Shown: positions 1 through 10,956, numbered from the stretch's first letter. The stretch is 64,000 nt of DNA from Botryosphaeria dothidea (GCA_011503125.2 WWBZ02000022.1:248001-312000), one strand, 5' to 3'. A program made the numbers and translations. The notes: generated by a model from the letters alone, not told the origin.

Positions 1-1
1 G

Positions 2-1861
2 CCGAATTCCGTAGCCCAAAGCCGCGAGCCCGATTACGTTCGCGAGGAGCCAACATCTGCTCAAATACGAGCGACTTCACCACCAAACCACCCCGCAGAG
101 CCACCAGCTCAGCAAGCGCCTCTCCACTCACCTTCTCCGCAAGTCAAGCTCGAGCCAACGGCGACATCTCGGGAGCCCACGCCCGCACAAGCCGCTCTCA
201 AGACCGAGCAGGGCCGTGGCCCCGTCGAGGCAGAAACTCTCAAAGCAGTCGCCGACGCCAGGAACGAACACGGCCTGCGCGGAGTGAGCCGGGAGGCTTC
301 CACAGCGACACCAACAACCGCGCCCACCATGGAACTCCCGCCCGCCGGGCCGACGGTGCCCAAGAAACGGAGACTCATCGACACTAAGGTCAAGAAGAAG
401 GGGAGCGGAGGACCAAAAATAACCAACAAGAAGCGAAGGGTTGAGGAAGATCAAGGTAGACCTTCTCCCACGCCCTCCGCGAAAGCGTCGAAAACGAAAG
501 GATCTAAAAAGTCTGCAACTGGCACCCCAGTCGCGGAAAGCTCGCCAGCCCCACAGTCATCGCCTCCGCCGCAACAAACCGCCGACGAAGACGACGACGA
601 GGAGTCGGGATCGGACGATGGAATATACTGCATATGTCGCAAGGGGGATAACCATACGTGGATGATTGCTTGCGATGGGAGCTGCCAGGACTGGTACCAC
701 GGCAAGTGCGTCAACGTGAGGGAGTCGGATGGCGACTTGATCGAGAAGTACTTTTGCCCAAGGTGCGCGGAGGCTGGCGAGGGGTTTACAACTTGGAAGC
801 GCATGTGTAGGCGGGACGGATGCCGTCGTCCAGCGAGGCGCGATGAACAAAGTAAGTACTGCTCAGACGAGTGCGGCAGACTGTTCTTCCAATCTCTTGC
901 CGCCAGCCTTCGTGGATCTGGAGCCGGCGGAGCAGCAGGTCAGAAGGCAAAGCGCGATCGTCGCAAAGCAAACCAAGCCGACCACGATGGCAATGAGGAC
1001 ACAGAGGAAGATCGCCCGTCCGGCCCCCGCGGCGGCACCGTTTCCGCCCGCGACCTCAAAGCGCTAACCCTTTCGGCCCACGACGTCGACCACTTCAAGA
1101 ACCTGGGCAACAGCATGCTCAGCCCGCCCGCCACCGCCTCTCCGACTTCTCCCACGTTCAAGCAGCAGGGCGGCGAGGTGCCCCTTTTGTCTGCCTCCGA
1201 CGCCGCCCGCGTCGCCGAGATCGAAAAGGAGATCGACGACTTGAGGCGGCGCCTCAAGATCCTGAAGGACCGCGAAAGGTTTGTCGCTATGGCGCGCGAG
1301 CAGGTCAACGCCGTCGCCGAGCGCGAGGGCGTCAAGCCCAAGGACATCTGCGGCTACGACTCCCGCCTCAACTGGAGCGAGGGCGAGTTCGCCCTGTGGC
1401 GCGACACGCCCAAAGGTCGGGCGTGCCTCCGGCAAGGCTCGCTCGACGCGGAGCCGGAGGATGTGGATCGGGACGACGTCGAGATGCGGGACGCGGATAA
1501 CGGCGGCATGGTGAACGGTGACAGTAGCGGCGGAGGTGGCGTCGATCCTGCCACCGCTTCTTCTGCGGCAGGTGCGAAGCGGAAGGAGGAGCTGCTGCCG
1601 GCGCTGCTCGCCGCGCCGGACATCTGCTTGAAGAAGCGGTGCCAGCGCCACACGCAGTGGGGCAAGATCGCCCAGTACGACGTCTCGTTCGAGACCAGCA
1701 TCGCCAAGAACCAGATCTCGGAGCTGGTCGCCGACGAGCGGGACATCAGGCACCGGGCCGCCGTCGGGTGGCGCAAGGAGAGAAAGGCGGCGAATGGGGG
1801 AGATGCCGCCGTCGAGGGCGCGGATGGGGAGCAGGAGGGGTGGGTTGAGGTGTTGGATTGA
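2..1861 (+). CDS. SPP1: Set1/COMPASS complex PHD-finger subunit, Spp1-like (5' partial)
   Basis: The frame is open from the left edge with no stop, so the N-terminus lies outside the window; the first in-window ATG is at 329, but the reading frame before it is also protein-like. The basic, Pro/Ser-rich N-terminal part is followed by an acidic run and a PHD finger at about 630-790 (YCICRKG, ACDGSCQDWYHGKC, YFCPRC: C4HC3 ligands all present). A Cys-rich post-PHD segment follows (CRRDGC, KYCSDECG), as in Spp1 and CXXC1. A coiled coil rich in Glu, Arg and Lys lies near 1200-1330, and the C-terminal domain contains another Cys pair (CLKKRC). In yeast and animals this subunit reads H3K4 methylation and belongs to the Set1 H3K4 methyltransferase complex, in the nucleus. 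A GTAAGT inside the post-PHD segment (852) is read through, because the flanking cysteines are conserved. No intron was found in the visible part. Confidence 0.88.
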   Translation, partial: PNSVAQSREPDYVREEPTSAQIRATSPPNHPAEPPAQQAPLHSPSPQVKLEPTATSREPTPAQAALKTEQGRGPVEAETLKAVADARNEHGLRGVSREASTATPTTAPTMELPPAGPTVPKKRRLIDTKVKKKGSGGPKITNKKRRVEEDQGRPSPTPSAKASKTKGSKKSATGTPVAESSPAPQSSPPPQQTADEDDDEESGSDDGIYCICRKGDNHTWMIACDGSCQDWYHGKCVNVRESDGDLIEKYFCPRCAEAGEGFTTWKRMCRRDGCRRPARRDEQSKYCSDECGRLFFQSLAASLRGSGAGGAAGQKAKRDRRKANQADHDGNEDTEEDRPSGPRGGTVSARDLKALTLSAHDVDHFKNLGNSMLSPPATASPTSPTFKQQGGEVPLLSASDAARVAEIEKEIDDLRRRLKILKDRERFVAMAREQVNAVAEREGVKPKDICGYDSRLNWSEGEFALWRDTPKGRACLRQGSLDAEPEDVDRDDVEMRDADNGGMVNGDSSGGGGVDPATASSAAGAKRKEELLPALLAAPDICLKKRCQRHTQWGKIAQYDVSFETSIAKNQISELVADERDIRHRAAVGWRKERKAANGGDAAVEGADGEQEGWVEVLD

Positions 1862-2379
1862 TAAGGGTTTGCTCTTTCTTTTCACGCTTCTCTGCATTGC
1901 ATTCGCATCAACATGGGAAGAGGAGTTTCATTGGTAATTGGGAGGGGGGAAAGTCAAATATGCTCAGGCGAGCATTCGACCATTGGAATCATCCGGCGTT
2001 GAAACATGGACAAAAAGGAAAAGTCCAGGGGTTGAAACATGGATATCGTCATTTTGCCTCTTGCCTGTCGGAGGGAAAAAAAAAGGGAAACTGGCGTTCT
2101 CAAGGAATAGTTGCATATGGTCTAGTCCGAAACATCTCCATTATCACGGTCGGAGCCTGTAGTGGAAGACTAAGTGGACGTCACGTCTTTTGTTCGTCCG
2201 AATCGAACGTAATCAATCACCATTTTTCTTTCCTGAACTCATCTGCCTCTTATCTCTTCGTCCATGCTCGACATCTCTGCTCTACAAGAAGACCTCGAGG
2301 TTGAGCTCCAGAGCCGTGGTAGGGAAACTAAGTTGAAGACGTTAGTTGATGCAAGGGGGAGATATTACTGCAGGAGTTC
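1862..2379. other. Convergent 3' spacer between SPP1 and FRS1
   Basis: About 0.5 kb between two convergent stop codons, so it should hold only 3' UTRs and terminators. The one structure I see is a 13-bp direct repeat (GTTGAAACATGGA) at 1998-2010 and 2031-2043. I see no coding sequence or RNA gene. Confidence 0.6.
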
Positions 2380-4513
2380 TTACGGCAGTTCATAGTTCTT
2401 CAACACAGTGGGATGCAGGACGCCGAAGACACCAATGTTGTGGGTCTTGCCATCAAGGCGCAGCTTAATGGAAGCGGCGTGACCCTTGAAGAAAGTCGGG
2501 TCTGTTTGCGCATTGGGTCAGTCTCAGAAACGCAAAGCGGAGTGGCTTGATAGGAAAAAACGGATAAGAATGACGTACCGTCGACCTCCTCAATCCAGTA
2601 TCCTCCGAGCTTGTCGTTCTTCAGCGCTTCCTCGTGCGTGATGAAAGCACTTCGAAGCATCAACATGATGCGGTCGAGCAGACCGTGAACGACTTCGAAG
2701 CCGGAAGTCTTTCCGTACCAAGCAGCAGCAAAATGGCGTTCGTTACGGCTCTTACGCTCAAGCGACAGGTCCTTGAAGGCGACGTCGCTGACCTCGAAGA
2801 TTTTTATGGGGACGCTGTGATGCTTGTTCTCACGGATCGTCTTGAGAAGACCTGGCAATAGTGAGGTACGGACAATCTGGTACTCGGCAGTCTTAGGGTT
2901 TTGCAGGCGCACGCAGGTGTTTCCGTCGTCCTTGCGGTTAAGCCATGCGAAGTTCTCATCGTGCGAGCACAGAATGAGCGGCATGACTTCTGACCATCCG
3001 GCCATGGCAGCCTCCGAACGCACAATATCAGCGAGTTTGTTGATCTTGAGCGGTGCTGCAACGGCCGCGCTCTTGTTGGGGTATTCACGCGGCAGCTTGT
3101 TGAAACCGTAGCCAATGGCGAGATCCTCCATGACATCGCACTGGTGAAGAACATCGGCACGAGTGACGGGGACGGCGACGTCGAGGTGCTTGGGCGAGCT
3201 CTTGGACGGCGTGGCCTGCAGCGACATGCGCTGAAGCAGCTTGCTCTGCTCCTCAGGGGTAAGGTTCAGGCCGCAGACTTGGTTGAGGTAGTCAATCTCC
3301 GCCTGCATTTGACGCGGGGTGAGATCCGGAGATTCACGGGTCTCGCCGTTGTGGGGAGAGACGACCTTGACGGGCTCAACCGTGAAGGGCTCTTCGCAGT
3401 ACATGCTGAACATGGCACAAACAATGTTGTTCACAATCTCCACCTTGGTCTTGTCCAGAGCGGTGATCTCGATGAAAACATTCTTGGTGTCGAGGGTGAT
3501 CTTGGAGTGGTTGCCGTTGATGATTGGTGGCAGAGAAAGAACGGTACGGTTGGCGTCGTAGATGACAGGGTAGACGGGGGAGTCCCGAATAATGTGCAGG
3601 TAGCGCCCGAGGTGCTTGTCCTTGTCGTAGAACTCCATCAACTCCTTCGCGTTCATCCCCTTCTCCTGGTTCAGTGGAATGAACTTGATGTCCTCAGGCG
3701 CGTGCGCCTCGTAGCTGAAAGGGCCCTTGATGGTGTCAAGGTCGTGGGTTCCGATCGAGACCAATGTCCGCTGCCTTGCGAGGTTCTGGTGAAGCTTGTC
3801 CTGGAGGGCAATGAAAGACTCATAGCGCGCCTTGGTGAACTTGACATTACGCAGGATGGCGCACGAGACGAGAGGTCTTATCCTTGCCGTCTCCTTGTCC
3901 ACGTTCATGACCTGCAGCTCACCGCCGGCGGGAGCCACTAATCTGTAGTTCGGAGTGGATTGTCTGCCGAGAAAGACATTGAGGTTCTGGGCAATGCCCT
4001 CGAAGCACAGCATGTCATATCTGTGGCGCGTTAGCTGGCAGCCTCAGCAATGCTCGCCGCTGCAGTGCTTGCCTGTTGGCGGGTATCTCGATCTTCAACT
4101 GAGGAGGCTCCTCAACGCCATCGACGATGGGGCGTTTCTGGTTGGTGGTCTGGATTGATTCAGCCGGTGCTCGCAGGATCTAGGTGGGAATGACCTTACG
4201 TCCTCGTCGAGCTCGATGCCTGCGGTGTGGTCAGCGCCCGGTTCCTAGAGCAGAGAACAGCCAATGCCAGCGTACCGAATTCGAAGCACAACTCATCGAA
4301 CTCCTCGGTGGTGTACCTGCGCGGTCTCAGTACTCATCGCAATGTATGTGTTGCTGGCGCCTCGCTCCGATGCGGCAAGACAAAATGCTCTGGTGTTTCC
4401 AATGCTCTTGCTCATTGCTGCGGCGAGGAGGCTGCTGGAGCTGGGGCGGGGCCGACTGACTCCTTGCCGAGGGCTTTGAAGAGCTCAGCCTTATCCACGG
4501 ATATGGTAGGCAT
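2380..4513 (-). CDS. FRS1: Phenylalanyl-tRNA synthetase beta subunit, cytosolic
   Basis: Six exons on the minus strand: 4461-4513, 4276-4316, 4200-4219, 4073-4149, 2579-4020, 2380-2501; they join in frame to 584 residues, the usual size of eukaryotic PheRS beta. The protein begins MPTISVDKAELFKALG, continues with a conserved [20 protein letters not shown]-type segment and the NRYDMLCFEG motif, then has B3/4 (editing) and B5 domains and a catalytic-like core, ending ELP. The beta subunit pairs with alpha to charge tRNA-Phe in the cytosol, and it supplies tRNA binding and editing. Exon 3 is only 20 nt. Intron 4 (4021-4072) must use a GC donor (AACAG/GCAAGC): the segment contains no GT at all, while a CTAAC branch site and CAG acceptor are present. 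It is divergent from TPD3 across 555 bp. Confidence 0.95.
4021..4072 (-). other. GC-AG intron in FRS1
   Basis: Reading the minus strand, the exon ends AACAG, the intron begins GCAAGC, has a GCTAACG branch site and ends CACAG. The 52 nt contain no GT dinucleotide, so a canonical donor is impossible. Splicing here restores the conserved N-R-Y-D-M sequence. Confidence 0.88.
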
Positions 4514-5068
4514 GGCGACGGGATCGCGGCGCGCGGTGGGGCTCTGGTGTACGTGGGGTGGTGGTGAGGCAGGAGCGCGGGCTCACGGGCGGCGGACGCT
4601 TGGGGCAGCGGCGACCTGGAGGGCAGTCTGGGAGCGGCGGATTGCAAATGCTGCGGAGAGGGCCTTCGGGCGGGCACTCAGCTGCTGGGGCGCGGGCGTA
4701 TATGGCGTTGGCGGCGGAAGAGTCATCGCGCAGTGGATTTTCTCTATGCGCGACAGCTCCCGCCCCGCTACCTGGGTGTCTGTGCGTCAGGAATCGCCTT
4801 GTCTGTCTAACAACCAACACTCGACCAGAGACACCGGCCGCAAACATAACCACCGCCCCCTCCAACACGGCCAGACCTGGCTCGACACTCACGCCGGGTC
4901 GCTTTGCATCGCTCCTACGCCCGCTTCCGACCGACACCGCCCTCCCAACACCCTTACCACCGCCCTGCGCACCACCGCACAACAGACGTCACCCCGTCCT
5001 GTACCCGCGACACACATCCTCACCACTGCTCCCTACCGAACCCCCGACCCTGAGCGCCGTGACCCGCC
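4514..5068. promoter_or_regulatory. Bidirectional promoter region FRS1/TPD3
   Basis: A 555-bp spacer between two divergent start codons. It is GC-rich on the FRS1 side and C-rich, pyrimidine-biased on the TPD3 side, as expected for fungal 5' UTRs. I see no clear TATA box. Both neighbours are constitutive housekeeping genes. Confidence 0.55.
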
Positions 5069-7366
5069 ATGGACGCCCCCAACCAGTCCGACGAGCTATA
5101 CCCCATCGCCGTCTTGATTGACGAGCTCAAGGTACCGCACCGAAGCGCCCGCCCCACGCGCTCCCCAGGCTGATCCTTTCTCTGCAGCACGATGACGTCC
5201 TGCTACGACTGAACGCGATCCGCCGCCTGTCCACTATTGCCCTGGCCCTGGGAGCCGAGCGGACGCGGGATGAGTTGATACCCTTTCTCGATGGTGCGTT
5301 GCGCAACACCTCAACGGGGGCCGCACACACAAGCTGATGTTCCACTGCAGAATCTGTCGAGGATGAGGATGAGGTTCTCACCGCTTTGAGCGAGGAGCTC
5401 GGTAATTTCGTAGAGTACGTCGGCGGTCCCGAGTACGGCCACGTGCTCATCTCACCGCTTGAGAACCTGGCTGGCATAGAGGAGCCCTTGGTTAGGGAGA
5501 AGGTCTGTTGCTCGCCCACGCCAATTGCAACTTGAACGCGCGCTGACCTGCCACAGGCCGTTGAATCGCTCAACAAGGTCTGCAAGGAGCTCAACCCGCA
5601 GCAGGTCGAGGAGTACTTCGTGCCCCTCACCATCCGCCTCTCCACCGCGGACTGGTTCACGTCTAAGATTTCCGCCACCGGCCTCTACGTCGAGCCTTAC
5701 CCTAGGGCATCTGCCCAGGCACAGGAGACCCTTAGACAGAACTTTGGCAAGCTCGTTCACGATGATACCCCTATGGTTAGGAGGCAGGCTGCGAACAACC
5801 TGGCGAAGTTCGTGAAGGCCGGCATGTCCCCTCAGACCGTGATTGAGGACATGATCCCGCTTTTCCAGCGCCTGACCACCGACGACCAAGACAGCGTTCG
5901 ACTTCTGACTGTCGATGTTCTGATTGCGATTGCGGAGGTTGTCCCGAAGGAGGAGCAGACCAGCCACGGCGTTCTGCTGACTGCGCTGAGGCATCTCTTT
6001 GAAGACAAGAGCTGGAGAGTGAGGTACATGGTCGCCGACCGCTTTGAGAAGGTACTGTTTCAAGATTTGCGGAATTTTTGAGCCTGTACTGATCCGTGGC
6101 CGCTTCAGATTGCCAAGGCTGTAGAGGAGGAGCTGATCACAAGGGATCTTGTTCCGGCATTTGTTAAGCTCGTGAAGGATACGGAGGCAGAAGTTCGGAG
6201 TGCTATCGCTGGCCAGATTCCCGGTATGAACCGTCTATGTGGCAATATCAGTATCTGAGCTAACTGTCCAAAGGTTTCTGTAGGCTTCTTCCCAAGGAAA
6301 CTTTGCTCCAAGAGGTCATGCCAAACATCGAGGAGCTTGTCTCGGACCAGTCTCAGCACGTCCGTGCTGCGCTCGGCACCCAGATCAGCGGTCTCGCACC
6401 TATTCTCGGCAAAGACGAGTAAGTGTCAATTTGTTGGGTGATCGGTCTTTCATTGCTAAATTATGCTAGGACCATTACACACCTCCTTCCTATGTTCCTG
6501 CAGATGCTCAAGGACGAGTTTCCTGACGTTCGTCTTAACATCATCTCGAAGCTTGAGCAAGTTAATGATGGTGAGGAACCCGAAACTCTCCAAAATCCGA
6601 GCGTCACTTCAATACCTAACAGCTTTTCCACTTGTAGTCATTGGCATCGAGCTTCTCTCCCAATCCCTCCTCCCCGCTATCGTCCAGCTGGCAGAAGACA
6701 AGCAGTGGCGTGTCCGCCTTGCTATCATCGAATACGTGCCTCTTCTTGCCAGCCAGCTCGGTGTGAAGTTCTTCGATGAGAAGCTCAGCAGCTTGTGCAT
6801 GAGCTGGCTCGGAGACACTGTCTTCTCTATTCGCGAGGCTTCCACCCAGAACCTTAAGAAGCTTACTGAGGTCTTTGGTGTCGACTGGGCGAACGAGGCC
6901 ATTGTGCCCAAGGTGATGGCCATGGGAGCTCACCCGAACTATCTCTACCGCATGACCACATGCTTCGCCATCTCTGTGAGTTTAGCTGTTTGTCAAACTA
7001 TTGGGAGTATTCTAATTGGTTTCCTAGACTCTTGCCCCAGCATTAAGTTTGAACGTCATTGAGGCTTCCATCTTGCCCATGATGGAGAAGCTGGTGGACG
7101 ACCGTATTCCGAACATCCGCTTCAACGTCGCCAAGTCCTACGAGGTGCTCATCAACGTGCTGAAGCGTCTGCCAGAGACTGGTACCATTGTCGAGATTGA
7201 GAAGGCGGGTACTAGCCCGGCGGGCTCGCAACGTGGTCTCGACCTTATTCAGAACTCCATTTTGCCCAACTTGGAGAAGCTGCAGCAGGATGACGACGTC
7301 GATGTCCGGTACTTTGCCACTACCGCGGCGAATAGTTTCACGGATGCCATGCACACCGAGCCTTAG
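5069..7366 (+). CDS. TPD3: Protein phosphatase 2A scaffold (A/PR65) subunit
   Basis: Nine exons (5069-5131, 5188-5293, 5351-5502, 5557-6051, 6109-6223, 6274-6418, 6470-6570, 6638-6975, 7028-7366) join in frame to 617 residues. The protein is a run of HEAT repeats of about 39 residues from end to end, with the typical PR65 strings [40 protein letters not shown] and [15 protein letters not shown]65 is the scaffold that holds the PP2A catalytic C subunit and a regulatory B subunit; in fungi it acts in cell cycle, septation and morphogenesis. The start codon is the first ATG of a well-formed exon ([12 protein letters not shown]) that joins directly to the first repeat. All introns are 50-67 nt with standard GT-AG ends. 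Confidence 0.96.
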
Positions 7367-8562
7367 ATTTAGAGTGGTTATTGTCTCATCTCTCTAAAAA
7401 CTGCCCTAGCTAGCGAACTCGGCATCGTCTCGGAATAGGCAAATGATGGATGAGTGTTGTTGAAAAGGGTTTTCCATGTGTGTGTGCATGCGCGCGTGAT
7501 GGTTTCTGGCTCTTTGTTTTTTCTAAAGGCAAAAAAAGGAACAGATACCAGGGGTGGTGGGTTTCTGAAGACTAGCGGAGATGCTGGATGGATGAACGGA
7601 TAGCGGGAAATCAACAACTTTTGTAGAGTCCTCTTCAGCGTGTTTTTTCTTCCTCTTTCCATTACCAGCGAGAGGGTGAAGAATGACCGTGGACTACTAT
7701 TAATTGGGACCTTAAGTTTCGCCAAAGACAACACAACATATGAGCATGGCTTTCCTTTTCTCCTACGTTTCTTCTTGCAGCATTGGGAATGGATAGATGG
7801 TTGGCGAAGACTGGACTTGGATGCCCATGACCGGCAGACGTGCTTAACCCCCATGGAAACCGATCGAAATCGGATTTCTCTCTGACGTCCATGATGATTT
7901 TTTCCCCCTCTCTCAGAACCACGTGCAGCATGCGTGTATGCGTTGGTTCGACCCCGTTGGATCGGGCGACCGTTGAGTTGGCTGCCTTGGTGCTGCGCAA
8001 ATGACGTGCCTGTCCTCGGAGTGCTGTCCGTCTCCGTGGAGGCTGGGCTAACCGCAACCGGTCAAGTGCGACTGCACCGTCACTTGCTGTTCGAGGATTC
8101 GTTGTCGTTTCTTTAAGCGCTGTTGAATTCGCACAATGCATGTGAGGGTTGCACCTGTTTGGATAAATACTCCAATACCACGTGTATGATTGTGCAAGGT
8201 GATTGGCAACGTTTTCGCACTGGTTCAGAGCTCGTTGGCATATGTGGATGCTCGAAGAGCAGTCGATTCTTGACCCAAGAAAATAAAACACTTTTTATAG
8301 TTGCCGTATCGGTACGTAGATACTCGCTGATGCCTCCGTTTTTGCCTTTTCATCTCAATTACCTCTGCCCCATGAGCAAGAAAGACGAAAATCCGAGTAC
8401 CATCCTCAATCTTTTCTTCTGACCGCTCGCGCCGTAGAACGCCGTGTGGGTAGTAGCCGTCGATCTTGCCCATCCCTACGCCCAAGAATGCCCATCTACA
8501 ACCGCTACTGATGCTCAACCGTCCATTCTGTACTGCTTCAGGCCGCGTGACTCCGCACCAGC
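7367..8562. other. Convergent spacer TPD3/RLP24
   Basis: About 1.2 kb between two convergent stop codons. It is moderately AT-rich with T- and A-runs as in 3' UTRs, plus a TGTGTGTGCATGCGCGCG stretch near 7480. A B-box-like string (GGTTCGACCCC) at 7945 has no tRNA cloverleaf around it. I see no gene. Confidence 0.55.
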
Positions 8563-10168
8563 TTAATCGTCGACGTCCATGTCTTCGACACCATTGCCCA
8601 CGATGAGCTTCTGCTTCCTCTTCGCCTTGGGAACCTTGGCGCGAATCTTCGTCTTCTCCTCTTCCTCCTCCTCGACCTCCTCGTCCATCTCGTCCAGGTC
8701 CTCGTTCTCGACGTCCATCTGCTCGAGCTTCTGGCGCACGTGCTCGGGCACCTCGTCGCGCAGCTCCGGCGGCAGCAGGTGCTGGTACTCCTCGACGAGC
8801 TTGCGGTCGGCCGCCAGCTGGCGCTCCTTGTTGTCCTTCATGCGCTCCTTGTAGAAGAGGCGCTCGCGGCGTTGCCTGACCTCCTCGACGCGCTTCATGG
8901 CCTGCAGCGTCTTGGCCACCAGGTCGCGATTGTAGCGGACGGGCACATTTCTCCTTGCGGCAAAGGCGAGAGTGCTGTCGACAGTCATCTCCTTGCCATG
9001 AGCCTGTCACTTGTTAGGACTCGTCTTTAACATGGGACAGCTTGGGAGACCTACCGCACGGTAGCTCTTCGTCCAGGCGAGCTTCCTAGGGTTCCTCTTC
9101 ATCTTGAAGTTCTTGTGGCACTTAGACCGGCAAAACCGGAACATTTTCGCATCTAAAACGTTTGCGTCAGTAACCATATGCAACTTCTTGACTACAGTTG
9201 ATTCATCGGCACAAGATTTAGGCAAAACGGTCTTCTGCTCTGGAGAAATGGCTTGGCCCGGTTAAGAGTTGCCTGGTAGTTATGCCGGTGCCAGTGCTGA
9301 CCGGTCAAAATAGTTCCATGAGGAATCTGAGCATCTCGCCTGCCGATGCATGGAAGTGTGCGTCGCGAATTGGAGAAGCGTGGAAATTCCCAGATGGCCA
9401 ATCCTTTTTTTCTAGCGTGCTAATCATTTCGAAAGCCCCCTATTCAAGCTGAGGTAGTTCCATACTTCTGTAGGCCTGGGGTCCGGTCTCCTTTTGCCGA
9501 TGCCACAAAAGAGTCCATCGGAGACAGCGCTCCAGGATTGGCAACGCCTGGGTCGGAAAATCGGGACGCTGTGCTTAAATCGGCTGGATTGGGCTTGCCC
9601 ACGTTACCGACTTAGCCTGAGTTTATCAATGGCCATATGTTCGCGGTAATCCTGTCCTTACGGTGGTGGTAGGTAGGCGCAGATCGAGTATATGCATGCG
9701 GAAGTCCTTATCTCCTCGACTTTCGATATCCGGTAGAACGGGCGACGCAGCACCCCACCAACACTTCGCACAAAGTCCGCAAGTTCTTGTAGAGCCCCCT
9801 TCTTGTGCCGATGAATCTTCCGTTTATCATATGAATTTGAACATACCGTTGCGCACGAAAGTGATACCCTTACTAGGGTAACACGGACCTGAATATTATG
9901 TTAGCTTTCCTATACTTTTTCCTTGTCCTTTTTCTTGCAAGTGGATATCACGAGGCAGACTTCAGGAAGGGTAATGAGGAGCCGAGGCATATCGCAAACT
10001 CAAGTTTGCACCTCTTTCAATCCGAAATTTCGAGATATGTAGGATGGGTGTATGATGCGCAGATCGACAGAGATTGGGGGGAACGTACGGGAACAGAAGT
10101 GGCAGCTGTAAATCAGTTAGCAGGAATTCCCCACTATGGAGCGGCCTGACATACGTTTCGATTCTCAT
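8563..10168 (-). CDS. RLP24: 60S ribosome assembly factor Rlp24 (ribosomal protein L24-like)
   Basis: Five exons on the minus strand: 10155-10168 (14 nt), 10089-10105 (17 nt), 9847-9888 (42 nt), 9055-9152, 8563-9003; together 203 residues (yeast Rlp24 is 199). The first three exons are needed to build the zinc-finger start MRIETCHFCSRPCYPSKG; ligands are C6, C9, C32 and C36 in the eL24-type fold, followed by [19 protein letters not shown] and the [19 protein letters not shown] segment. The C-terminal third is helical and highly acidic. Rlp24 holds the eL24 site on pre-60S particles in the nucleolus and recruits the AAA-ATPase Afg2/Drg1, which swaps it for eL24 in the cytoplasm. Two introns are unusually long (200 and 694 nt). 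It is divergent from PAM18. Confidence 0.94.
9200..9216. repeat. Inverted repeat arm, left
   Basis: GATTCATCGGCACAAGA, the exact reverse complement of 9801-9817. It lies inside the RLP24 intron, on the branch-site side. Confidence 0.95.
9801..9817. repeat. Inverted repeat arm, right
   Basis: TCTTGTGCCGATGAATC, the exact reverse complement of 9200-9216. It lies inside the RLP24 intron, on the donor side. Confidence 0.95.
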
Positions 10169-10523
10169 GATGTCGGCTTCTTCAGGTTCGCTTTTCTAGG
10201 TGTTTTCTCGTGAGTTGACGGGTGTTCGTGCGCGCTTCCGGTGAGCGCAGCGCAGTAGAGTCGTCTTCCTACTCCTCCTGGGGTATCTTCAGGCCGTTTC
10301 GGAGCGAGTGAGAGGCGGGGGAGCGGTTGTCAAGCGGGCGGAGGTGGTGCAAGATGCGGCGGCAAGGAACTTTCTCAACGCCAAGATAAATTTCTCGCAC
10401 GGACCATATTTTCGGTCCTCTTTGCCGCTCTCCTCCGACACTTTCCTGCGCCATTCTTCGACGCTTTCTTCGCCGCAGCGACCGTCCTTCGAACCCGTTT
10501 CTTAGTCGCCTTCGTACTATACT
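10169..10523. promoter_or_regulatory. Bidirectional promoter region RLP24/PAM18
   Basis: A 355-bp spacer between divergent starts. The PAM18 side has pyrimidine-rich blocks (TTTGCCGCTCTCCTCC, TTCTTCGACGCTTTCTTCG) typical of fungal 5' UTRs. No TATA box is evident. Confidence 0.5.
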
Positions 10524-10956
10524 ATGGCATCTGCGCTTGCGATTGGCTTTGGCGTGGCTGCTGCCGCTTTCTTCGTACGTGGATCCTCTGCGCTGGTCGC
10601 GAAACATCAGGAAGAAGAATCTAACATCATGTAGGGCAGGGCTGGCCTTGTTGCTCTCCGCAGAGCTCGTGGTGGGACGAACGCTCTGGGTCGCGCATTC
10701 TACAAGGGTGGATTCGAGCCCAAGATGAACAGAAGAGAGGCTGCCCTCATCCTTGAGGTGCCGTGAGTACCTCCAGTCTCATCGTCTAGATCGTCGAGCT
10801 AATCGACAATACAGTGAGAGAGGCCTGTCGAAGGAACTCCTCCGCAAGAAGCACAGGCAGCTCATGCTGCTGAACCACCCCGATCGTGGGGGAAGCCCCT
10901 ACCTCGCCACCAAGGTCAACGAGGCGAAGGAGTTTCTGGAGAACAACCGTACTTGA
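10524..10956 (+). CDS. PAM18: Mitochondrial import motor J-protein Pam18/Tim14
   Basis: Three exons (10524-10574, 10635-10762, 10815-10956) join in frame to 106 residues, the length of the short fungal Tim14 proteins. Residues 1-17 form an N-terminal membrane segment ([17 protein letters not shown]), followed by a basic stretch ([14 protein letters not shown]) and a compact J domain with the HPD tripeptide at 81-83 inside [21 protein letters not shown]. The family sits in the inner mitochondrial membrane with the J domain in the matrix and stimulates the mtHsp70 ATPase in the TIM23 import motor. The short N-terminus lacks the long intermembrane-space tail seen in baker's yeast, which is normal for filamentous fungi. 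Confidence 0.95.

Larger units (their letters stand above)
9153..9846 (-). other. Long (694 nt) intron of RLP24 with inverted-repeat ends
   Basis: On the minus strand the intron starts GTATGT and ends CTGACG...GTTTTAG, with the branch site near 9167. Almost every other intron in the window is 50-150 nt, so this is a clear outlier. It carries a perfect 17-bp inverted repeat, one arm 29 nt inside the donor and one arm about 30 nt upstream of the branch site. I see no long reading frame, tRNA or clear C/D-box snoRNA inside. Confidence 0.85.

Noticed and set aside
7944..7955. B-box-like GGTTCGACCCC, possible tRNA
   Set aside because: The flanking bases do not form a T stem and there is no A box or acceptor stem at the right distance.
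10169..10523. RRPE (Stb3) sites in the RLP24 and KRI1 promoters
   Set aside because: I looked for TGAAAAATTTT-like sequence in both promoters and found no good match; the nearest resemblance is inside the KRI1 intron and is imperfect.
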